Translations under genes and position numbers: made by a program
Assembly (NCBI GenBank): GCA_016290695.1
Contig: JAEEUX010000134.1
Location: forward strand, 1 to 7,084
Reading direction: 5' to 3'
DNA from: Oscillospiraceae bacterium
Lineage (GTDB): Bacteria; Bacillota; Clostridia; Oscillospirales; Oscillospiraceae
DNA length: 7,084 bases
The notes under the pieces: generated by a model
What the model was told of the DNA's origin: nothing
The model's database searches: none
What the model saw: the letters and a program-made list of their open reading frames with translations, nothing else
In this document: piece by piece, positions 1-5,296 of the stretch
Position numbering within the stretch: position 1 is the stretch's first letter
How the letters are laid out: every line of letters begins with the position of its first letter

Positions 1-687
1 CTTATTGGCCTATTCAACGGTTTCCTTGTGAGTAAGTGCAAGGTTCCGTCCTTTACGCTGTCGATTGCGATGCTCATCGGCCTGCGCGGCATAGTCAACT
101 ATATCCAGACCGGCATCGGCGTCGAGTATATCCCGGAGTCCATGCGTTTTATAACGAGTTCGGCGTTCAGAATCGTAGCCTTCGTCATAATCGCGGCGAT
201 AATCGCGTATCTGTTTGAGTTCACGAAGCTCGGGCGTTACAGCCGCGCGATTGGCGAGAACGAGACGACGGCGCGCGCCGTGGGCATCCCGGTGAGCAGA
301 ATGAAGCTCATAGTTTTCGCACTCTCCGGCCTTATGGCGGGCTTCGGCGCGGTTTTCTCGATGGCAACCGTCGGCGGCACGACGCAGACGATGGGAGCGT
401 TCCTGGAAATGAAGGTCGCAATGGCGATTTTCTTCGGCGGCGTTCTCGTCACGGGCGGCTCATCTGCGAAGTTTTATAAGGTCATTCTCGGCTCGATATC
501 CATCACCATCATAGTCTACGGCCTCTCGCTCATGGGCATGTCCGACAGCCATATTTCCCAGTCCGTCGAGGGCGTGCTGCTGCTTGCGATACTCTTTATA
601 ACGATAGTGGCAAACCGCCGCTCGCGCCTGAAAACAGGGAAGAGCTCAGAGCTTGCAAACGCGCCCGACGCGGTGGAGCAAGGCTGA
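1..687 (+). CDS. ABC transporter permease, sugar (RbsC-like) type, 3' part
   Basis: This is the inner-membrane permease subunit of an ABC importer of the ribose/xylose/galactose (BPD_transp_2) family. The frame is open from base 1, so the N-terminus lies outside the window; 229 codons are visible of the roughly 310-330 usual for the family. The visible protein is dominated by hydrophobic membrane segments. It carries the cytoplasmic loop typical of RbsC-like permeases at window residues 78-97 (GRYSRAIGENETTARAVGIP), followed by a long hydrophobic helix (SGLMAGFGAVF). A Gly-rich FFGGVLVTGGSS stretch near residues 144-155 corresponds to the RbsC 'LGG...GG' region. It should work with an ATPase and a periplasmic or lipoprotein binding protein encoded upstream. 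The substrate cannot be read from the sequence. The gene ends with TGA just before a strong terminator, so it is the last gene of its operon. Ile ATA codons are common. Confidence 0.93.
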   Translation, partial: LIGLFNGFLVSKCKVPSFTLSIAMLIGLRGIVNYIQTGIGVEYIPESMRFITSSAFRIVAFVIIAAIIAYLFEFTKLGRYSRAIGENETTARAVGIPVSRMKLIVFALSGLMAGFGAVFSMATVGGTTQTMGAFLEMKVAMAIFFGGVLVTGGSSAKFYKVILGSISITIIVYGLSLMGMSDSHISQSVEGVLLLAILFITIVANRRSRLKTGKSSELANAPDAVEQG

Positions 688-700
688 AAAAAGCAAAATG

Positions 701-745
701 AATGGGATGCAGTATTTGAATTGCTGCATCCCATTTTGTTTGTTC
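701..745 (+). terminator. Intrinsic terminator after the permease gene, probably bidirectional
   Basis: A perfect 12-bp stem (aatgggatgcag at 701-712 with ctgcatcccatt at 724-735) has an 11-nt loop and runs into a T-rich tail (ttttgtttgttc). It starts 14 bases after the permease stop codon. Read on the - strand the same stem is followed by cattttgcttttttc, so it could also stop transcription arriving from the acetyltransferase side. Confidence 0.9.
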
Positions 746-901
746 TCAACGCGCCCTACGAGGGGTGCTTACTTTCTTTTATACATGAGACAAGAGTCCA
801 ATATGCCGGGGGCAAGCCCCCGGCCCACGAAAGCTTATATGTTTCCGCCCCATCGCAGGGCGCGACGCCCGCGAGAAGCGCAGTTTTGAATTGAAAACAT
901 T
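746..901. other. Intergenic gap with three consecutive GC-rich hairpins
   Basis: No gene is visible here. Three small inverted repeats lie in a row. The first is 751-768 (about 7 bp with two G:T pairs and an ACGA loop). The second is 805-824 (gccgggggc aa gcccccggc, a 9-bp perfect arm). The third is 858-870 (gggcg cga cgccc). None is followed by a T-run on either strand, so they are not ordinary terminators. The gap separates convergent genes and may be a remnant of an extragenic repeat. Confidence 0.5.
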
Positions 902-1348
902 TTATAGGGGAAATCTCAGGTCAAAGGCTTTCTTTGTATCTCCGCTAAAGCCCATGCTCTCATATAATTTGTGGGCTTCGGCCCTTTTCTTTCCGCTTTG
1001 GAGTATGACCTTGTAGCAGCCGCGCTCTTTTTCAAATTTTACGGCTTCACCTATGACTTTTTTGGCAAGCCCCTGCCTCCTGAACCCGGCGTCCGTAACG
1101 ACGTTTTCGATGAAGCCAATCGGCCTGCTGAAAACGGTGAGGTTAGGAATTATTACGCAATAGCAGCTTGAAACAACGCGCCCGTTTTCCACCGCGCCGA
1201 AGTATTTTATACTGCCGTTTGGTTCAATTTCATTTTTCCAGATGGAAAGAGACTTTTCGTAGCTCAGGTCTTCATTGATTTGGTCTAACTGAGTATATAG
1301 CTTTATGAGCGATTTGAGGTCTTTCTCGTGAAGCTCTCTGATTTCCAT
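902..1348 (-). CDS. GNAT-family N-acetyltransferase
   Basis: This 148-residue protein has the single-domain layout of the GCN5-related N-acetyltransferases, which transfer an acetyl group from acetyl-CoA to an amine. The central strand (FIENVVTDAGF, residues 79-89) leads into the acetyl-CoA pyrophosphate-binding loop RRQGLA (90-95) and its helix. The C-terminal EAHKLYESMGF segment (about 124-134) is the usual motif B, with the Tyr (Y129) often placed near the thiol. Length is normal for the family. The substrate cannot be deduced; protein N-termini, small amines and antibiotics are all used by relatives. The ATG is preceded by a strong Shine-Dalgarno (gaggag, 1355-1360) at good spacing. It starts 33 bp after the stop of nth on the same strand, so the two are probably cotranscribed with nth first. 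Confidence 0.9.
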   Translation of the reverse strand: MEIRELHEKDLKSLIKLYTQLDQINEDLSYEKSLSIWKNEIEPNGSIKYFGAVENGRVVSSCYCVIIPNLTVFSRPIGFIENVVTDAGFRRQGLAKKVIGEAVKFEKERGCYKVILQSGKKRAEAHKLYESMGFSGDTKKAFDLRFPL

Positions 1349-1381
1349 TCTTTGCTCCTCGTTGTGTAAAATCCCGTCGCC

Positions 1382-1996
1382 TTAAATCTTCTTCGCGCAA
1401 TAATCCTTCACGGCGCACTTGTCGCACATAGGCTTCCTCGCCGTGCAGACGGCGCGTCCGTGCAGAACAAGCCTGTGGCAAAAGTCCGATTGCTTCTCCG
1501 GCGGGATGACCGCCGCGAGCTGCATTTCGACCTTGTACGGGTCCTTCGACGAAGCCAGCCCCATGCGGTTGGCAAGACGTATGCAGTGCGTGTCCGTAAC
1601 CACGGCGGGCTTGCGGTAAACGTCCCCTATGATGATGTTCGCTGTCTTGCGCCCCACGCCGGGCAGCCGGAGCAGCGAGTCCATGTCGCCGGGCACGACG
1701 CCGCCGAACTCCGAGATGAGCATCTGCGCGGCGGCGATGATGTCCTTCGCCTTCGTGTGATAAAAGCCGCAGGAGCGGATGATTTCTTCTATGTCCTCGA
1801 GCTTCGCCTCCGCGAGCGCCTCAAGCGTCGGGTAGCGCGAATAAAGCGTGGGCGTGACCTTGTTCACGCGCTCGTCGGTACACTGAGCGGCAAGACGCGT
1901 CGCGAAAAGCAGCTCGTAGTCCTTTTCGTAGTCAAGCGAGCAAAGCGCGTCGGGGTATTCTTTTTCGAGCATAGCGATGATTTTGCCGGCGTCCAT
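1382..1996 (-). CDS. nth: Endonuclease III (DNA glycosylase/AP lyase)
   Basis: This is a base-excision repair enzyme that removes oxidised pyrimidines from DNA and cleaves the abasic site by beta-elimination. The 204-residue product is the normal length. Diagnostic parts are visible: the helix-hairpin-helix LPGVGRKTAN (residues 111-120) with the catalytic lysine K117; the catalytic aspartate D135 in the VTDTH segment; and the C-terminal [4Fe-4S] ligands C184, C191, C194 and C200 in the exact C-x6-C-x2-C-x5-C spacing. The N-terminal CTDERVNKVTP stretch is also typical. The frame stays open upstream to 2071, but the ATG at 1996 is chosen because it has a strong Shine-Dalgarno (ggggaggcgg) and matches family length; the extra 25 residues look non-coding. 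It is the first gene of a likely nth-GNAT unit. Confidence 0.97.
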   Translation of the reverse strand: MDAGKIIAMLEKEYPDALCSLDYEKDYELLFATRLAAQCTDERVNKVTPTLYSRYPTLEALAEAKLEDIEEIIRSCGFYHTKAKDIIAAAQMLISEFGGVVPGDMDSLLRLPGVGRKTANIIIGDVYRKPAVVTDTHCIRLANRMGLASSKDPYKVEMQLAAVIPPEKQSDFCHRLVLHGRAVCTARKPMCDKCAVKDYCAKKI

Positions 1997-2041
1997 GGTT
2001 CCGCCTCCCCGTGTGGTTATTAATGAATGGAATTTTTTCGG

Positions 2042-2059
2042 CTCCCGCGAAGCGGGGAG
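2042..2059. repeat. Small GC hairpin upstream of nth
   Basis: CTCCCGC (2042-2048) and GCGGGGAG (2052-2059) can pair with one bulged G around a GAA loop. It lies about 45 nt upstream of the nth start and would be in the nth leader if transcription begins near the tataCT-like box at 2076-2081 on the - strand, for which no good -35 is visible. It lacks a following T-run on both strands, so it is not a standard terminator. Its role is unknown. Confidence 0.35.
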
Positions 2060-2154
2060 AAAAAGCAGCATTTAAAGTATACTGATTGCCTTGCGGTTAG
2101 TTCTCAGTGTTTCTGCTGACAACTCATGCTTTCCGCTCTTCGTAGCAAGGCTGA

Positions 2155-2763
2155 TTATGGATTACAGATATCATAATCCAGGAAATATGTCCCACATTTA
2201 TAGAGCTCACTCATTACTCTTCGATAGCTGTTTTCTTGCAAAAACCAGTCTTTCTTTGTTATGCCCTGTGTATCTGTTGGAACAACAAAAATCTCAGTAT
2301 TAGGGAAAAAAAGCGAATATGACATAAATGCTCTGCGAGCGTGAAATGCTTGACAACATAGGATGGCCTTTCTGACAACTATTCCCAGATCCTTTAAAAC
2401 GGCAGCTGAATACTCCGCGTTTTCCATCGTGTTGGTTGACTTGTCTTCACAGATGATGGCATTCTCCGGTACGCCGTTTTCCATCAGAACAAACTTACAG
2501 TACTCAAAATCCGTAGAAAAGTCGCCTGCGTATCGTTTATTATCTATTTTATCAGCTGCAAACTTTCCGACCTTACTTGAGTACATGCCTGATGGCAGTA
2601 CATACTTAGAAAAACCAGCGAGGAATAATTGTGATGCTTTTTCAGTTATTGCAGATTGAGAAGTACCAGGAACCAGGATAATGTCGCTTACTTGAGGAAC
2701 ATCACTCACAAATATAAAGTCAGAAATATCAGAAATAGTTCTTTGATTCACTATTATAACCAT
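2155..2763 (-). CDS. DUF218/YdcF-family protein
   Basis: This 202-residue protein belongs to the DUF218 family (ElyC/SanA/YdcF group). The family fold is seen in the order strand DIILVPGTS (residues 27-35), a central acidic/Asn motif EDKSTNTMENA (106-116), then a conserved CCQAFHARRA segment (136-145) and a terminal Arg/Glu-rich helix. No signal peptide or membrane segment is present, so it resembles cytosolic YdcF rather than the membrane-attached ElyC and SanA proteins. The biochemical activity of the group is not settled; E. coli YdcF has been reported to bind S-adenosylmethionine. The start is uncertain: the only good Shine-Dalgarno (ggaaagg, 2765-2771) ends one base before the ATG at 2763, which is too close. 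A GTG four codons in (2751) lies 13 nt from it, slightly far. A promoter lies at 2936-2964. It is visibly more AT-rich than nth, suggesting separate ancestry. Confidence 0.85.
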   Translation of the reverse strand: MVIIVNQRTISDISDFIFVSDVPQVSDIILVPGTSQSAITEKASQLFLAGFSKYVLPSGMYSSKVGKFAADKIDNKRYAGDFSTDFEYCKFVLMENGVPENAIICEDKSTNTMENAEYSAAVLKDLGIVVRKAILCCQAFHARRAFMSYSLFFPNTEIFVVPTDTQGITKKDWFLQENSYRRVMSELYKCGTYFLDYDICNP

Positions 2764-2935
2764 ACCTTTCCGCTACGTGGAAAGAGCTGACATGAAACCA
2801 CGTGACGTGAACGCAGCAAAATAACTTTAATATTTCATTTTGAGGAGGTAGGCACATTAGTAATATCGGCTTATTCAACAATAGATTGTGATGCTGATAA
2901 CTGGATGTGCACATGTTAAAAGAGAAGACTGTTCT

Positions 2936-2964
2936 AGTATACCATAGCGCCGCGCATTTTTCAA
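2936..2964 (-). promoter_or_regulatory. Sigma-70-type promoter for the DUF218 gene
   Basis: On the - strand TTGAAA (2959-2964) and TATACT (2936-2941) are separated by exactly 17 bases. Transcription would start near 2929, giving an untranslated leader of about 165 nt before the ATG at 2763. The call rests on box quality and spacing only. Confidence 0.7.
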
Positions 2965-3013
2965 TCGCCGCAGAGCCCGGGGGGGAAGCTTGAGAAAATT
3001 TTGCGCCTATCGC

Positions 3014-3042
3014 TTGCCTAGCGGGGGAATTTGTTGTATAAT
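3014..3042 (+). promoter_or_regulatory. Sigma-70-type promoter for tRNA-Pro
   Basis: TTGCCT (3014-3019) and a consensus TATAAT (3037-3042) lie 17 bases apart, with the tRNA beginning 45 bases after the -10 box. A GC-rich stretch (accgcgttgcg) directly follows the -10 box, as in stringently controlled stable-RNA promoters, though that regulation is inferred. Confidence 0.8.
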
Positions 3043-3087
3043 AACCGCGTTGCGAGCAAAAACCGAACCGCAGCCAAAACCAAATAA

Positions 3088-3163
3088 CCGGGTGTAGCGC
3101 AGTTGGTAGCGCGCGTGCTTTGGGAGCACGATGCCGCAGGTTCGAATCCTGTCACTCGGACCA
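3088..3163 (+). tRNA. tRNA-Pro (anticodon UGG)
   Basis: A complete 76-nt cloverleaf is present. The acceptor stem is ccgggtg/cactcgg with the C1-G72 pair typical of proline tRNAs. The D arm is gcgc/gcgc and the anticodon stem is cgtgc/gcacg around the loop tttggga (3119-3125), giving anticodon TGG at 3121-3123. The T arm has the invariant ttcgaat loop, and the CCA end is encoded (3161-3163). It is expected to read CCN proline codons, mainly CCA and CCG. Its 3' end faces the accessory region, a common integration target for tyrosine-recombinase islands. Confidence 0.98.
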
Positions 3164-3209
3164 AAAATCCTCTGAGATCGTCGATCCCAGAGGATTTTTG
3201 CTATTTTTT
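3164..3209 (+). terminator. Bidirectional intrinsic terminator between tRNA-Pro and the convergent cassette
   Basis: The stem aaaatcctctg (3164-3174) pairs perfectly with cagaggatttt (3188-3198). An inner gatc-gtc-gatc continues the helix after one mismatch. On the + strand it runs into ttttt and then a second run of six T's (3204-3209). On the - strand the stem is followed by five T's, so it can also end the leftward ART/HTH/PD-(D/E)XK transcript. Confidence 0.92.
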
Positions 3210-3273
3210 GTTGACTGTGGCACAGTTCTGGAATCCAACCTGTTATAAATGGGCACTTATTTCTCCATTATGA

Positions 3274-3766
3274 CTAAAAATCGTTATCGTTATAATAGCT
3301 GTCTTCAATTATTAGTCTGCCAATAGAGTTGGCTGGCTCATAACTTATTCTAATTGCAAAGCCAGCCCTATAACCAAAACCATTCTCGTTGTCTACTAAC
3401 GCCCTCAATCGCTCTTTGTCTTGATCAAAATCGTTGCCTTGCCATTTAAATTCAACAGCAAATAGATTATCGTACCCAATTATATCATCGTATCCTCTTT
3501 TGTGGGCGATTAAATCTAAGTATGCATCATGTCCAAATACTTTCTTTTTTCTGTAATCGTTACCACCCATTCCTTTATCGTATTCGATATCTGTTGTATA
3601 ATCGGAAAAAATGGAGCGAGATATCGTTCTCTCTAAGTACATAGCAAAGCGAGCGCATATGCATCGTTCACATAAATGATTCTTCAATAAATACTGTTCT
3701 TTTTTTGTTAAAATGGAGGATTGTTCTTCTAAGCAACAGCTCTATTTGTTTTTGTCTTTCAGTCAT
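3274..3766 (-). pseudogene. Small PD-(D/E)XK-like protein, frame interrupted at a 7-A run
   Basis: Two overlapping frames make one protein. Translation from the ATG at 3766, which has a strong Shine-Dalgarno (gagggag, 3772-3778) five bases upstream, gives 22 sensible residues (MTERQKQIELLLRRTILHFN, then KK). It then reaches seven A's (+ strand T's 3700-3706) and ends after 32 codons. Removing one A joins it to the long downstream frame (EQYLLKNHLCERCICARFAM onward) to give 163 residues ending at 3274. The joined protein has an N-terminal helical part, a DAYLDLIAHKRG strand (D84), then AVEFKW (E105, K107) and a Lys/Asp-rich helix followed by GFGYRAGFAIRI. This D...ExK layout is that of PD-(D/E)XK nuclease-fold proteins, but the family is assigned by pattern only and activity is unproven. 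It starts 38 bp after the HTH gene, so it is probably third in the operon. It is clearly more AT-rich than the two genes before it. If the A count is wrong, the gene is intact; alternatively a TTG start at 3687 would give a truncated 137-residue protein. Confidence 0.65.
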
Positions 3767-3804
3767 ATCGGCTCCCTCACTACAAAGTTAATTCAAATGT
3801 GTAA

Positions 3805-4452
3805 TTATTCCATCGGCTTTTCCAGCAAATCCTCTATCGCGCAGCCTATCACACGCGACAGCTTGTATATCGTCTGTGCTTGAGCCTTATCGATGTCGTT
3901 GACACGCTGTTCATACATCTGAATGGATCGAAGGCTGACGCCGGATCTCTTCGCGAGCTCTGACTGTGACAGGCCTCGACTTTCTCGTAGCTTTTTCAAT
4001 CTGCATTCCGGCAATGCTATCGCACACTTCTCATCCATCGTCTCGATGAATTTTGAGACATCCATCTCGTGGTATACCAAGTACATGGGAATAATTTCAG
4101 ACAGCTTCACATGCTCAAAGATATCCTTGAAACGCTTTCCGCTGTACCACTGATATTCCGCCAACGCCCAGCCGGCCCAATACTCAGGAGAAAGCCCTTC
4201 GGAATAACGCGGTTCCGGCAGCTTTTTCTTTTTATAGGTCGCTTCCACGACGACCCTTGCCAGCTCAATGCCGGACATGCCTGCGAGGATCGCCGGGTTG
4301 CCCCGCTCAAACTGCTCAGCATACCCGGAGGAGAGAAAGATCGACGCTACCCAATCCGCTTTCATGCCACAGTCGTTGATCAGATAATCGAAAAACTGTG
4401 ACAACCGATCCTTGGCATCACTCAAATAAGATTCGCTGTATGCGTGGGTCAT
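3805..4452 (-). CDS. XRE-family HTH protein with N-terminal partner domain, likely antitoxin/repressor
   Basis: The 215-residue product has two parts. Residues 1-145 are an alpha-helical domain with the segments FFDYLINDCGM, GNPAILAGMSGIELA and PEYWAGWALAEYQWYSGKRF, a pattern seen in Firmicute proteins encoded next to DUF3990 genes. Residues 152-210 are a Cro/CI-type helix-turn-helix (LKKLRESRGLSQSELAKRSG, then VSLRSIQMYEQ). The start codon lies inside the end of the DUF3990-like gene (35-bp overlap) behind gagaggag, indicating translational coupling and a shared function. The likely roles are neutralising the partner protein and repressing the operon by binding the two palindromes at 5129-5173. 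Both roles are inferred from context; the HTH itself is clear. It is one of the two intact genes of the cassette. Confidence 0.85.
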   Translation of the reverse strand: MTHAYSESYLSDAKDRLSQFFDYLINDCGMKADWVASIFLSSGYAEQFERGNPAILAGMSGIELARVVVEATYKKKKLPEPRYSEGLSPEYWAGWALAEYQWYSGKRFKDIFEHVKLSEIIPMYLVYHEMDVSKFIETMDEKCAIALPECRLKKLRESRGLSQSELAKRSGVSLRSIQMYEQRVNDIDKAQAQTIYKLSRVIGCAIEDLLEKPME

Positions 4453-5116
4453 CGTTTGCCATCTCCTCTCTCAGAATATCCAGCACAAAGATATCATCTC
4501 GATAGGATCTACTTTTTGCAATCTCGGCCACATAGGTCTGCCTTGCATTCGTGTCCCGTTCAAAAAACTTCGGGTAATAAATCGTTTTATTTACCGGCTC
4601 TGCGTCAATGAAACGGATCTGTTTGAATGCCTTTTCAGATACAAGGACAGTTTGCAGTCCGAGTTTGCCCAGCGTTAATGCTCTGTTCAGGCTGCGCAGG
4701 GGCAAGGTGTTTTCCACAAAGGATTCCGCATACTGAAAGTATGAATCATTTGCCCGATAGCCTACGATGACATCGTAAGATGTGATATTGATTGCAAAAT
4801 GCTCAATCAGATACTCTCTGGCGTCAATTGCAATCGGCGAGCGAAGGCGGAAGGTCCTGTTCTTCAGCAGAATGGCGATCCAGTTCAGAACAGTGTGGTT
4901 ACCGTCACACAGATTCAAGGCACGCAGTCCATCCATATCCAATTCATAACGATTTACAAAACCGTCCTTTTGGTTTTTACATGCCCATTCCTTTGCCATA
5001 TCCTCGATCTGGGTGCAATAGAATCCCCGCCCGTAATCATTATGAATATTTCCTTGTGACAGCTCCGGCGCTTCAACAACTTGATTGCTTCCGTGAAACA
5101 GAGTGATATTTTCCAT
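4418..5116 (-). CDS. DUF3990-type predicted ADP-ribosyltransferase-like toxin
   Basis: This 232-residue protein begins with the DUF3990 signature: LFHGSNQVVEAPEL (residues 6-19), then NDYGRGFYCT (26-35) and an AKEWA helix (41-45). In the ADP-ribosyltransferase fold the early His-Gly (H8-G9) and the Tyr of the GFY region would bind NAD, as in the H-Y-E class. The matching catalytic acid cannot be placed with confidence from sequence alone. A later segment TLGKLGLQTVLVSEKAFKQI (148-167) is also typical of the family. No signal peptide or membrane segment is present, so it should act in the cytoplasm. Its ATG has a good ribosome site (aggag, nine bases upstream). It is the first gene of the operon, overlaps the HTH gene by 35 bp, and is preceded by a strong promoter with two palindromes. 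By analogy with related pairs it is a candidate toxin, but the target is unknown and other nucleotide chemistry is possible. Confidence 0.82.
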   Translation of the reverse strand: MENITLFHGSNQVVEAPELSQGNIHNDYGRGFYCTQIEDMAKEWACKNQKDGFVNRYELDMDGLRALNLCDGNHTVLNWIAILLKNRTFRLRSPIAIDAREYLIEHFAINITSYDVIVGYRANDSYFQYAESFVENTLPLRSLNRALTLGKLGLQTVLVSEKAFKQIRFIDAEPVNKTIYYPKFFERDTNARQTYVAEIAKSRSYRDDIFVLDILREEMANDDPRIQRILFE

Positions 5117-5128
5117 GGCGGTTTTCTC

Positions 5129-5145
5129 CTATCATTGGGATGATA
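5129..5145. promoter_or_regulatory. Operator-like palindrome O2, near the predicted transcription start
   Basis: The 17-bp site ctatcattgggatgata contains atcat...atgat half-sites around a central GG. It is the inverted copy, with one mismatch in 17, of the site at 5157-5173. It lies directly upstream of the ribosome site of the DUF3990-like gene, at or just after the predicted transcription start, where a bound repressor would block initiation. Confidence 0.7.
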
Positions 5146-5152
5146 CATCTGA

Positions 5153-5181
5153 ATTATATCATTCCAATGATAGTTCGTCAA
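5153..5181 (-). promoter_or_regulatory. Promoter of the ART/HTH/PD-(D/E)XK cassette
   Basis: On the - strand TTGACG (5176-5181) and a consensus TATAAT (5153-5158) lie exactly 17 bases apart. It is close to ideal and should be strong unless repressed. Operator-like site O1 fills the spacer and enters the -10 box, while O2 covers the start region, so negative autoregulation by the HTH protein is the simplest reading. Confidence 0.85.
5157..5173. promoter_or_regulatory. Operator-like palindrome O1, inside the promoter spacer
   Basis: The site tatcattccaatgatag has the perfect half-sites ATCATT and AATGAT around CC. It lies between the -35 and -10 boxes and shares two bases with the -10. Its centre is 28 bp from the centre of O2, and the two sites form a larger inverted pair. 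Confidence 0.75.
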
Positions 5182-5296
5182 CAGCCATTAAGAAAAAAGA
5201 AATCGTATTTCTTTGTCTACTGTGCCGCAGATTTTGCGGCTCCAATATTTTGAGGTCATCACCATTTTGTAGGGATGACCTCTTTTGCTGGACATC
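5182..5296. other. Gap between integrase 3' end and cassette promoter, three inverted repeats
   Basis: No gene is seen. Three inverted repeats follow each other: 5196-5214 (aaagaaat-cgt-atttcttt, A/T only), 5224-5240 (gccgca...tgcggc) and 5252-5282 (gaggtcatc...gatgacctc, 9 bp perfect, followed by TTTT on the + strand). On the - strand, the direction of the integrase, the last has no T-run. They may be weak terminators or remains of a recombination site next to the integrase gene. Confidence 0.45.

Larger units (their letters stand above)
2764..3087. other. Divergent intergenic region between the DUF218 gene and tRNA-Pro
   Basis: This 324-bp stretch holds no convincing protein gene. It contains the leftward promoter of the DUF218 gene, its leader of about 165 nt, and the rightward promoter of tRNA-Pro. 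The leader has an inverted pair ACGTGG (2775-2780) / CCACGT (2798-2803) close to the start codon, which could fold or bind a regulator. A 61-codon frame on the - strand (2729-2914) lacks a ribosome site and overlaps the DUF218 start, so it is not called. Confidence 0.6.

Noticed and set aside
1460..2023. + strand open frame (187 codons) opposite nth
   Set aside because: Antisense shadow of endonuclease III, Arg/Val-rich, no domain.
2042..2059. Hairpin as terminator of the DUF218 transcript
   Set aside because: On the - strand the T's precede the hairpin and A's follow it, the reverse of an intrinsic terminator.
2842..2849. Perfect gaggaggt ribosome site on the + strand
   Set aside because: No ATG, GTG or TTG at suitable spacing opens a frame of any length; the nearest reading stops within a dozen codons.
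2729..2914. 61-codon - strand frame upstream of the DUF218 gene
   Set aside because: No ribosome site before its ATG, Cys/His/Phe-rich product without domain, and it overlaps the DUF218 start; it is more likely leader sequence.
3690..3710. Programmed -1 frameshifting at the A-run of the PD-(D/E)XK-like gene
   Set aside because: A -1 shift here leads to a stop after a few codons; only a +1 shift or loss of one A restores the long frame, and no stimulatory element for this is evident.
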